Assembly: GCA_963808135.1 (NCBI GenBank)
Contig: CAWEFA010000127.1
Coordinates: forward strand, 1-10,894
Source: CAWEFA01 sp963808135
GTDB taxonomy: Bacteria > Bacteroidota > Bacteroidia > Bacteroidales > DTGW01
Length of the DNA stretch: 10,894 nt
Direction of reading: 5' to 3'
Part shown: piece by piece, positions 1 to 6,085 of the stretch
Position numbering within the stretch: the stretch's first letter is position 1
How the letters are laid out: each line of letters opens with the position of its first letter
Notes under the pieces: model-generated
What the model saw: the letters and a program-made list of their open reading frames with translations, nothing else
Told to the model about the DNA's origin: nothing
Database searches by the model: none
Translations under genes and position numbers: made by a program

Positions 1-65
1 TCCAGTTTAACCTCTGGTTGTTTGATATTTTTTTCTTTGATAATTAAATTGTATTGCTTTTGAAA

Positions 66-98
66 AGAGAAAAAGCCACTTTTAGTGGCTTTTTCTCT
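66..98 (-). terminator. Rho-independent terminator of the CAT-anticodon tRNA
   Basis: A perfect 15-bp inverted repeat (66-80 paired with 84-98) encloses a 3-base loop. The core is GCCACT/AGTGGC and the flanks are A and T runs. Read on the minus strand it starts one base past the tRNA 3' end and runs into a T-rich tail, as expected for the tRNA terminator. The A/T symmetry means it could also stop plus-strand transcription entering from the left edge. Confidence 0.85.
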
Positions 99-99
99 G

Positions 100-173
100 T
101 GGGCCCACCTGGGCTTGAACCAGGGACCCCCTGATTATGAGTCAGGTGCTCTAACCAGCTGAGCTATGGGCCC
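100..173 (-). tRNA. tRNA with CAT anticodon, probably tRNA-Ile2 (lysidine type), otherwise elongator tRNA-Met
   Basis: A full 74-nt cloverleaf can be drawn on the minus strand: 7-bp acceptor stem GGGCCCA/TGGGCCC, D stem GCTC/GAGC, anticodon stem CCTGA/TCAGG around loop CTCATAA, and T stem CCTGG/CCAGG with loop TTCAAGC. The anticodon CAT lies at 137-139 of the plus strand. The discriminator base is A, and CCA is not encoded. It does not look like an initiator tRNA, because the three G-C pairs next to the anticodon loop are absent. C4-G69 and C5-G68 in the acceptor stem match features reported to let TilS recognise tRNA-Ile2 rather than tRNA-Met, so I lean to Ile2, with C34 modified to lysidine to read AUA. 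Elongator Met remains possible. Confidence 0.9.
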
Positions 174-285
174 TGAAAATTGATTATTTTATATTTTATA
201 TTGAAATGGAAAATTGGGTTATCCTTATTTCAATATTTAATATTCAATTATTTTTTGGGAGTGCAATATTAAATAATTGATATTT

Positions 286-307
286 ATTTATCAAACGTTT
301 GATAAAT
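286..307. repeat. Perfect 22-bp palindrome, operator-like
   Basis: The half-site ATTTATCAAAC is followed immediately by its exact reverse complement, with no spacer and a central CG step. Even symmetry centred on AACGTT resembles operators of LacI-family repressors, but no such regulator is in the window. It lies between the nrdJ terminator and the tRNA gene, about 113 bases upstream of the tRNA. A T run follows it on the plus strand, so a weak AT-rich terminator is another reading. Confidence 0.55.
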
Positions 308-324
308 TTTTTATAATGAAAACA

Positions 325-347
325 GAACCTAATTTAGAATTAGGCTC
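325..347 (-). terminator. Probable terminator of nrdJ
   Basis: An inverted repeat CCTAATT (328-334) / AATTAGG (338-344) with a 3-base loop extends by two more pairs past one mismatch. On the minus strand it lies about 58 bases past the nrdJ stop and is followed by a short T run (TTCTGTTTT). A longer T run also follows it on the plus strand, so it may work in both directions. Confidence 0.5.
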
Positions 348-404
348 GTTCCTTTTTTAGATAATTCCGAAGGACAAAACAAAAATTATAATTCGGCAAT
401 AATT

Positions 405-3017
405 TTAATTGCATTTCGATGCCCCGCAATTTGTACACGTTAAGCATCCTTCCTGGTAAATCAGGCTTTCAGATCCGCATGATGAACATTTTTGTCCTGA
501 TTTAGCCAAAGTGCCATTGGGTATATATTTTTTCAGGGCCCTTTCAACTCCATTTTTCCATGTGCTAATCGTTTCGCTATCGAGTTGCAGTGAGCTTACC
601 AGGTTAACAACGTCGTCAATTGGCATACCATAGCGTATTACGCTTGAAATTAGTTTTGCATAATTCCAATATTCCTTGTTAAATTGATGCGAAAGCCCTC
701 CTAATGTATTCTTGTAACCGTATTTATCGGTATATTGAAAATCGTATCGTGTATTTCCTTCTTCGTCTTTATTCTTAACAATTTTTCCTTTAGTTATTGA
801 TTTCGGGATTGGGAATATATCTTCATCCTGAAGGCCGGTAAATATTTCATAAGGATTTCCATTGAGAAGGCCGATAAAAGCAATCCAGTTTTCATTGTTA
901 TTCTTAAAGCGGATAATTTCAGCATCGAGTACTTTTGGGCGTTTTAAAATCTGTTCTATATCGGTAAGATTTTTGTTTTTAACATCTTTTTTCCCTGAAA
1001 TAAGCACGCCTGAACGTGAGTTTTCGCGATAGACCGTACAACCTTTGCATCCGCTTTTCCACGCATTTATGTAAAGCTCGCCAACCAATTCTTCTGAAGC
1101 ATTTTCAGGAAGGTTTATTGTAACGCTAATGGAATGGTCGACCCATTTCTGGATTTCGCCTTGCATTTGTACTTTTTTTACCCAGTCGATATCTTTTGAT
1201 GTTGCTTTATAGTAAGGAGAGAGGGCAACCAATTCTTGGATTTGCTGGTCGTCATAATGAATTACTTCTTTTATATTATAGCCATTGACTTCGAGCCAAG
1301 TAATAAATTTGTGATGAAACACATTGTACTCTTCCCAATGATCTCCAACGTCATCTATAAAGGCCACCTTTACATGGGTATCGTTTGGGTTAACCTTTCT
1401 GCGGCGTTTGTAAACCGGCATAAATACAGGTTCGATACCGGATGTTGTTTGGGTCATAAGACTTGTTGTTCCGGTAGGGGCAATTGTTAAAAGTGCAATA
1501 TTGCGGCGCCCCGATTTTACCATATCTTCATATAGCTTGTTATCCTCAGCGCTTAAACGCTGTATAAAAGGATTGTCTTTTTCAAGATGCCAATCATATA
1601 TGGGAAATGGCCCCCGTTCTTTTGCCATTGCTACCGACGAGCGATATGTTTCAATTGCAAGTGTTTTGTGAACTTCAACAGAAAAATCTATAGCATTGTC
1701 GCTTCCATACCGAATGCCAAGAGCGGCAAGCATATCTCCTTCGGCAGTAATACCAATTCCGGTTCTCCGGCCTTCAGCAGTTTTAATCCTGATATTTTCC
1801 CAAAGCTTTTTTTCAACTCTTTTTATTTCATGATCCTCAGGATCGCTTTCTATTTTTTTCAGGATCGCGTCTATTTTTTCAATCTCAAGGTCAATAATGT
1901 CGTCCATTATACGTTGGGCAACCCCTGCATGTTTTTTAAACAAATCAAAATTAAACCTTGCATTGCGGGTAAAAGGTTCTTCAACATAACCGTAAAGGTT
2001 AATGGCTAAAAGGCGGCAACTATCATAGGGGCATAATGGAATTTCGCCGCATGGGTTCGTTGAAACTGTTCGATATCCGAACTTAGCATAGCAATCGGGG
2101 ATAGATTCCTTAGTAATAGTGTCCCAGAATAAAATGCCCGGCTCGGCAGATTTCCAAGCATTATGAACAATCTTTTTCCATAGTTCGCGGGCGTTGATTT
2201 CTTTTTTGAATGTGGGATTGGGCGAGTCGACCGGGTAATGTTGAACATATGTTGTACCATCAACTACAGCTTTCATAAATTCATCATCGATTTTTACCGA
2301 AACATTAGCGCCGGTTACTTTTCCCTGTTCAAGCTTGGCATCGATAAATTTTTCGGAATCGGGATGTTTTATTGAAATGCTTAGCATTAATGCGCCCCTG
2401 CTGCCATCCTGGGCGACTTCGCGTGTAGAATTTGAATAGCGCTCCATAAATGGCACAACGCCGGTTGAACTGATGGCGCTGTTTAAAACAGGACTGCTCA
2501 TAGGACGAATATGGGATAAGTCGTGCCCTACGCCACCCCTGCGTTTCATTAGCTGTACCTGTTCCTGGTCGGTTTTCATAATTCCGCCATATGAATCAGC
2601 TCCGTTCCCAATTACAAAGCAGTTTGAAAGTGAAGCTATTTGAAAATTATTGCCAATGCCGCTCATTGGGCTTCCCTGGGGAACGATATATTTGAATTCT
2701 TTTAAATATTCATAAACTTCCGACTCAGACATAGGGTTTGGGTACTTGCTTTCGATGCGGGCAACCTCTGTCGCAATCCGATGATGCATATCGTCGGGGC
2801 TTTGCTCATAAATTTTGCCGAATGAATCTTTCAGGGCATATTTATTAACCCAAACTCTTGCCGCCAGTTCATCGCCTTTAAAATACTCCAAAGCGCCTTT
2901 AAATGCTTCTTCATAAGCATATACATGCGGTTTTCCACTATGTTTAGATGTTTTACCCATCTCTTCGTTTTGCTCTTCGTTTTTAACTTTCATAGCAAGG
3001 GTTTCTTCAGTCTGCAT
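405..3017 (-). CDS. nrdJ: Adenosylcobalamin-dependent class II ribonucleotide reductase
   Basis: This enzyme reduces ribonucleotides to deoxyribonucleotides in the cytoplasm, using adenosylcobalamin to make the active-site thiyl radical, without oxygen and without an NrdB partner. The following residue numbers count from an in-frame TTG two codons upstream of the chosen ATG. LSNCF carries the first redox cysteine (C135). STNPCGE (321-327) carries the radical cysteine C325 with N323 and E327. C336 is the partner cysteine. APTGTTS (515-521) is the phosphate-binding loop. A C-terminal extension ends in a cysteine cluster, C846/C849 and C860/C863/C866/C871, as in the long NrdJ forms whose tail binds zinc and re-reduces the active site. 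About 870 residues is full length for that type. I chose the ATG at 3017 over the TTG at 3023; neither has a ribosome binding site and the first 25 residues are hydrophilic. No cobalamin riboswitch is visible upstream. Confidence 0.97.
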   Translation of the reverse strand: MQTEETLAMKVKNEEQNEEMGKTSKHSGKPHVYAYEEAFKGALEYFKGDELAARVWVNKYALKDSFGKIYEQSPDDMHHRIATEVARIESKYPNPMSESEVYEYLKEFKYIVPQGSPMSGIGNNFQIASLSNCFVIGNGADSYGGIMKTDQEQVQLMKRRGGVGHDLSHIRPMSSPVLNSAISSTGVVPFMERYSNSTREVAQDGSRGALMLSISIKHPDSEKFIDAKLEQGKVTGANVSVKIDDEFMKAVVDGTTYVQHYPVDSPNPTFKKEINARELWKKIVHNAWKSAEPGILFWDTITKESIPDCYAKFGYRTVSTNPCGEIPLCPYDSCRLLAINLYGYVEEPFTRNARFNFDLFKKHAGVAQRIMDDIIDLEIEKIDAILKKIESDPEDHEIKRVEKKLWENIRIKTAEGRRTGIGITAEGDMLAALGIRYGSDNAIDFSVEVHKTLAIETYRSSVAMAKERGPFPIYDWHLEKDNPFIQRLSAEDNKLYEDMVKSGRRNIALLTIAPTGTTSLMTQTTSGIEPVFMPVYKRRRKVNPNDTHVKVAFIDDVGDHWEEYNVFHHKFITWLEVNGYNIKEVIHYDDQQIQELVALSPYYKATSKDIDWVKKVQMQGEIQKWVDHSISVTINLPENASEELVGELYINAWKSGCKGCTVYRENSRSGVLISGKKDVKNKNLTDIEQILKRPKVLDAEIIRFKNNNENWIAFIGLLNGNPYEIFTGLQDEDIFPIPKSITKGKIVKNKDEEGNTRYDFQYTDKYGYKNTLGGLSHQFNKEYWNYAKLISSVIRYGMPIDDVVNLVSSLQLDSETISTWKNGVERALKKYIPNGTLAKSGQKCSSCGSESLIYQEGCLTCTNCGASKCN

Positions 3018-3315
3018 TTTCAAACTTTGTTAAAGTGTTAATAAATCGTGCTTTAAAAGTTTCTTTTGGTATAGGAAATTAATATTGCAATTTATGAAGT
3101 ATAAAGTTTCTAAACCAAGAAACCGACTTCGCAATTATTAACCGATAGTTTGTAGTTATTAACAAAAAGGAAATTTTTATTTAACCTTTTCTTAACCTAT
3201 TGATTTTTAGAATAAAATCATCAATAATTTATAATTGCCAATAATAATTGTATGATTTTCAGTTAATCAATAAAATTATGAAAACGAAACCCTGCTTTTT
3301 ATAAAAAGAAAAAAA
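3018..3315. other. AT-rich intergenic region between waaA and nrdJ
   Basis: This roughly 298-base gap lies between two genes on the minus strand and should hold the nrdJ promoter, but I find no exact TAnnTTTG element for nrdJ. TTAACCT occurs twice, 11 bases apart (3181-3187 and 3192-3198), with a third TTAACC at 3138-3143. A 14-bp AT palindrome (3295-3308, CTTTTTA plus complement) just past the waaA stop may form a weak 3' hairpin. No cobalamin riboswitch core is seen. Confidence 0.4.
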
Positions 3316-4548
3316 TTATTTATTAATGACTTCTGACAAAATAACAGAAGTAGCCCCTGTATTATTTGAAATATAATTTCGGCAAATTTCCCCTGCTTTT
3401 TGTAAGGCAGTCGGGTCAGTTAACAGCTTATCCAGAACTATCTTTAAGCTATCATAATCATTTACAGAATAGGCTCCTTCTTTGTCAACAAGATCGACAG
3501 CCTCCTGGAATTTTTTATAATTCTTTCCAAAAACTACCGGAAGCCCAAAAGTAGCGGCTTCAAGAATATTATGGATCCCTTTACCGAAACCTCCTCCAAT
3601 ATAAGCAATATTGCCATATTGATATATTGATGACAACATGCCTATATTATCAATTATTAACACTTTAAAACCTTCAATGTTCATGCCATCGGCCTGAGAA
3701 TATTTTACCGCTTTGCCCCCAAGTTCGTTTATTAATTGATCAATGTGGCCTTTTTCAATTTCATGCGGCGCAATTACATATTTATAATTGTTTTCGCAAG
3801 AACTAATATACTTTGTAAGAATTTTTTCATCAGGCGGCCAGGTGCTACCGGCTATAACAATTCTGTGGCTGTTTTTAAACCGTTCTAAAACCGGTAGCTG
3901 CTTTGCTTTAGATGCAACATAATTAACCCTGTCGAACCTTGTATCTCCGCTTATTGAAACATTATAAATTTCGAAAGACTCTAAAAGCTGCTTTGAAAAA
4001 GCATTTTGAACAAATATATGCGTAAACATGTTCAACACTTTCCTATACCAACAACCATACCATTTGAAGAAAAACTGATTGCGCCTGAAATTGGCCGATA
4101 TGCAATAAAGTTTAATATTTCGCTTGTGCAATATCCTGATGCAATTATACCAGAATTCGTATTTTACAAAAAACACCATTTCAGGTTTAACAATATCAAC
4201 AAATTTTTTAACCTGCCAAGAAAAATCTACAGGAAAATAATAAACATAGTCGGCTTCCTGGTAGTTTTTCCGCACCTCATATCCCGAAGGCGAGAAAAAA
4301 GTCAGTAAAATTTTATATTGAGGTTTTAATTGTTTTATTGTTTCAATAACCGGTCTGCCTTGCTCAAATTCGCCGAGCGAAGCAGCATGGAACCAAATTA
4401 TTTTATCATCGGCAGAAATATCTTTCTTTAATTGTTTCAATAAACCTTTCCGGCCTTTTACAAATTTCCCCGCTTTTTTATTAAAAACTGATGCCAATAA
4501 TACGGCAATCCAATAAGCGCCCATAATTAAGTTGTAAACAAATACCAT
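3316..4548 (-). CDS. waaA: 3-deoxy-D-manno-octulosonic acid (Kdo) transferase
   Basis: WaaA (KdtA) transfers Kdo from CMP-Kdo to lipid IVA on the cytoplasmic face of the inner membrane, the first step of LPS core assembly. At 410 residues it has the normal length. A hydrophobic segment (about 4-22) followed by basic residues is the N-terminal membrane anchor. FHAASLGEFEQG (53-64) is the family signature with the catalytic base, here E60. KYEFWYN (129-135), GDTRFDRV (201-208), AGSTWPPDE (233-241), APHE (260-263) and GGGFGKGIHNILE (318-330) follow, the last two groups being the CMP-Kdo side of this GT-B fold. The ATG at 4548 has no ribosome binding site, which is usual in Bacteroidota. It is transcribed away from a small RHH-like gene and about 300 bases ahead of nrdJ, so probably alone. 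Whether it adds one or two Kdo units cannot be told. Confidence 0.95.
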   Translation of the reverse strand: MVFVYNLIMGAYWIAVLLASVFNKKAGKFVKGRKGLLKQLKKDISADDKIIWFHAASLGEFEQGRPVIETIKQLKPQYKILLTFFSPSGYEVRKNYQEADYVYYFPVDFSWQVKKFVDIVKPEMVFFVKYEFWYNCIRILHKRNIKLYCISANFRRNQFFFKWYGCWYRKVLNMFTHIFVQNAFSKQLLESFEIYNVSISGDTRFDRVNYVASKAKQLPVLERFKNSHRIVIAGSTWPPDEKILTKYISSCENNYKYVIAPHEIEKGHIDQLINELGGKAVKYSQADGMNIEGFKVLIIDNIGMLSSIYQYGNIAYIGGGFGKGIHNILEAATFGLPVVFGKNYKKFQEAVDLVDKEGAYSVNDYDSLKIVLDKLLTDPTALQKAGEICRNYISNNTGATSVILSEVINK

Positions 4549-4587
4549 TATTTATATTGATTGGTTTGTTTAAAAAATTCAGATTCG

Positions 4588-4595
4588 CAAAGTTA
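4588..4595 (-). promoter_or_regulatory. Bacteroidota-type -7 promoter element for waaA
   Basis: On the minus strand this reads TAACTTTG, an exact match to the Bacteroidota -7 consensus TAnnTTTG. It lies 40 bases upstream of the waaA ATG, which suggests a short leader of about 30 bases. No convincing -33 TTTG is seen, so the assignment rests on the -7 match and its position. Confidence 0.45.
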
Positions 4596-4647
4596 TTAAC
4601 AATAATTTGAAAAAAGTTAATATTTATATCCTGCTAACATTATCAAT

Positions 4648-4719
4648 ATGAAACATGTTTTTTATTTTTACTCCGGTAAAAGTTATGGAATTGATAATTT
4701 AATCGAACGTTTAAAGTGA
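4648..4719 (+). CDS. Possible 23-residue leader ORF, or 5' part of a frameshifted gene
   Basis: ATG at 4648 opens a 23-codon ORF (MKHVFYFYSGKSYGIDNLIE...) ending at TGA 4717-4719. Its stop overlaps the GTG start of the next gene by four bases (GTGA), which would allow translational coupling. The last sense codons are TTA AAG preceded by T, giving an in-frame X XXY YYZ heptamer (T TTA AAG, 4710-4716), and the next gene is in the -1 frame. The short ORF could therefore be a coupled leader peptide, the 5' part of a 105-residue frameshift product, or untranslated chance. There is no ribosome binding site and I do not recognise the peptide. Confidence 0.25.
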   Translation: MKHVFYFYSGKSYGIDNLIERLK

Positions 4720-4964
4720 AAGCATCAAAAAAAGTGAAACAGGAACACGATGAAAATTTGAAGCGAAAGAAAAGAAAAACAATATGCTTTAATAATTTAG
4801 AAATACAGGCATTAGAGAAATACTATAAAAAATACAGGTTACAAAACCAATCAAAGTTTATGCGCGAAGCAATAATGAAAACTGTATTAAAAAAGTTTTC
4901 CGATGATTATCCAACTCTTTGGGAACAACCCGGAATTTCAATGCAAACAACTTTGAGGTTTTAA
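4716..4964 (+). CDS. Small ribbon-helix-helix-like protein of unknown role
   Basis: The gene encodes an 82-residue basic protein. A lysine-rich head (1-21) is followed by a short strand-like KTICFNN (21-27), a helix at about 28-41 (LEIQALEKYYKKY) and, after a turn, a second helix at about 45-60 (QSKFMREAIMKTVLKK). This strand-helix-helix order, with alternating residues in the strand and a serine capping helix two, is that of the ribbon-helix-helix DNA-binding fold. The tail is DYPTLWEQPGISMQTTLRF. The only start in frame is GTG at 4716, since a TAA stop lies 21 bases upstream. It is divergent from waaA and is followed by 480 bases without a gene. No toxin or relaxase gene lies beside it, so an antitoxin or mobilisation role has no support here. 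I recognise the fold but not the family. Confidence 0.65.
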   Translation: MKASKKVKQEHDENLKRKKRKTICFNNLEIQALEKYYKKYRLQNQSKFMREAIMKTVLKKFSDDYPTLWEQPGISMQTTLRF

Positions 4965-5445
4965 ATTAAATTGTTCATTTGTTGTAATTTTTTATACCTT
5001 AGCAAATTGCAAAACCACAATAAATTGTCTTTATGATACAGGGAATAAGCAAAGTTTATACTTAGCTATGCATGTTTTAGGGCAATTTACAGGTAATTGC
5101 AAAAGGGTCAAATTTTGTTAACTGTTTAACTAAATTGTGAAATGAAAATTCGGCCTATTATTATCAGGTTACCTGAAATTCATTTAGTTGTTAAATTATA
5201 CCTTCTTAATTCAAATCTCCAGTTATTGCCGCAATTTTATTATCATCAACAATTATTTTAAATATTTTGCTGATAGTAATTTTTAATTATTATCAGATGT
5301 ATTTATAATAAATTAAAAAAGATACCCTAATAAATATTAAAAAAAAATAAAAAAAACCGTATAATATATTCAAAAAATATAAATTTGCGGTCGCTTTTTT
5401 TAGCAAGAATTCTAGTATTAACCAATTTAATTTTTATGTGTATAG
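4965..5445. other. 481-base gene-free region with inverted repeats ahead of the arginine decarboxylase gene
   Basis: No ORF of useful length is seen. The region holds a bulged hairpin at 5082-5100 (GCAATTTAC / GTAATTGC), an operator-like inverted repeat TCAGGTTACCTGA at 5164-5176, an 11-bp stem with one G-T pair at 5270-5280 / 5286-5296 around a 5-base loop, and a run of A tracts at about 5315-5356 just before the promoter element at 5380. None is recognisable as a known RNA family. The 5164-5176 repeat is a plausible regulator site; the others could be structured RNA or chance in AT-rich DNA. Confidence 0.45.
5380..5387 (+). promoter_or_regulatory. Bacteroidota-type -7 element for the arginine decarboxylase gene
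   Basis: TAAATTTG is an exact TAnnTTTG match, 58 bases upstream of the ATG at 5446. No TTTG is found at -33, but the upstream sequence is a series of A tracts that could act like an UP element. The predicted leader is about 50 bases. Confidence 0.5.
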
Positions 5446-6030
5446 ATGATAAATCAGGTTTCTGTTTCAGATCTTTTTCAGGTGGAAAAAGACTTGAATG
5501 GAATTCTTGTGGGCAACAGAATTCCCCGGGACTATTTTGTGACTAAAGGTACTGGTCAGAGTGATATTACTATTCATGCAGGGTCATACCATTTAGCCCT
5601 GAAGAAAGCTAATATCGAGATGTGCAACATAATGACATATTCCTCGATATTACCTGGTATAGCCAGGAAAGTTGAACGACCGGATTATTTAGATCACGGC
5701 GCAGTTATGGAATCAATTTTAACCTCATGCAATGCAGAAAAAGGACAACGGGCTTCAGCCGGAATCATATACGGCTGGTTGTACGATAAAATTACACAAG
5801 ATAAATTTGGCGGTTTGGTTTGCGAACATTATGGAAATTATGATGAAAAAGAACTAAACAGGCTATTGGAAGCAAGCTTAAACGAATTATATGTTAATGG
5901 TTTCGATGACAGGTTCTACCTCCGAGACATTGAAAGGATAACAGAAAGTTTTGTTCCAGATAAAAAATACGGTACTGCTTTGGTAGCCCTTTGTTTTACA
6001 AATTATGTATATCCAATAATCGAGGCTTAG
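5446..6030 (+). CDS. pdaD: Pyruvoyl-dependent arginine decarboxylase (PvlArgDC)
   Basis: Enzymes of this family convert arginine to agmatine and CO2, the entry to putrescine and spermidine synthesis by the agmatine route, using a self-made pyruvoyl group instead of PLP. At 194 residues it fits the family, slightly longer than the archaeal forms. KGTGQSDITIHAGSYHLALKKA (34-55) matches the first conserved block. NIMTYSSILPGIA (61-73) holds the self-cleavage site: by analogy with the SSIMP site of Methanocaldococcus jannaschii, cleavage would fall between S66 and S67, with S67 becoming the pyruvoyl group. GGLVCEHYG (122-130) contains E127, a candidate for the catalytic acid. The ATG directly follows an in-frame TAG, so the start is certain within this frame. 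The gene stands alone; no agmatine deiminase, agmatinase or other polyamine gene is in the window. Within the pyruvoyl family other amino acids cannot be excluded as substrate. Confidence 0.88.
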   Translation: MINQVSVSDLFQVEKDLNGILVGNRIPRDYFVTKGTGQSDITIHAGSYHLALKKANIEMCNIMTYSSILPGIARKVERPDYLDHGAVMESILTSCNAEKGQRASAGIIYGWLYDKITQDKFGGLVCEHYGNYDEKELNRLLEASLNELYVNGFDDRFYLRDIERITESFVPDKKYGTALVALCFTNYVYPIIEA

Positions 6031-6064
6031 CTCATTAAGAGTTAAGCCTCTTGATTTTGTTTTG
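6022..6064 (+). terminator. Strong Rho-independent terminator of the arginine decarboxylase gene
   Basis: A 12-bp stem (6022-6033 with 6039-6050, GAGGCTTAGCTC / GAGTTAAGCCTC, one G-T pair) has a 5-base loop and is followed by TTGATTTTGTTTTG. The left arm contains the last codons and the TAG stop (6028-6030) of the gene, so the terminator is partly coding. Confidence 0.85.
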
Positions 6065-6085
6065 TTATTCGGCTTTGCCGGGTAA

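Noticed and set aside
1..65. Possible end of a gene entering from the left edge
   Set aside because: All frames show stops within a few codons or give no recognisable protein, so nothing can be supported.
231..281. Inverted repeat TCAATTATT / AATAATTGA and related AT repeats near the tRNA
   Set aside because: Pure A/T composition makes such pairs common by chance; no loop or T-run context gives them a role.
100..404. Integration site of a mobile element at the tRNA 3' end
   Set aside because: No integrase gene and no direct repeat of the tRNA 3' end is seen in the window.
1236..2263. Open frames of 84 to 140 codons inside nrdJ on both strands
   Set aside because: They lie wholly within a long conserved gene, and their translations look like composition artefacts with no known domain.
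3018..3200. Cobalamin riboswitch upstream of the B12-dependent nrdJ
   Set aside because: The conserved B12-box core GCCACTG or its complement is not present between the nrdJ start and waaA, and no multi-stem structure is evident.
4006..4308. 100-codon open frame on the plus strand inside waaA
   Set aside because: It is antisense to the conserved WaaA coding region, and its translation has no recognisable family.
4716..6030. Toxin-antitoxin or mobilisation module built on the RHH-like gene
   Set aside because: No toxin-sized partner ORF, relaxase or integrase is adjacent; the next gene is an arginine decarboxylase 481 bases away.
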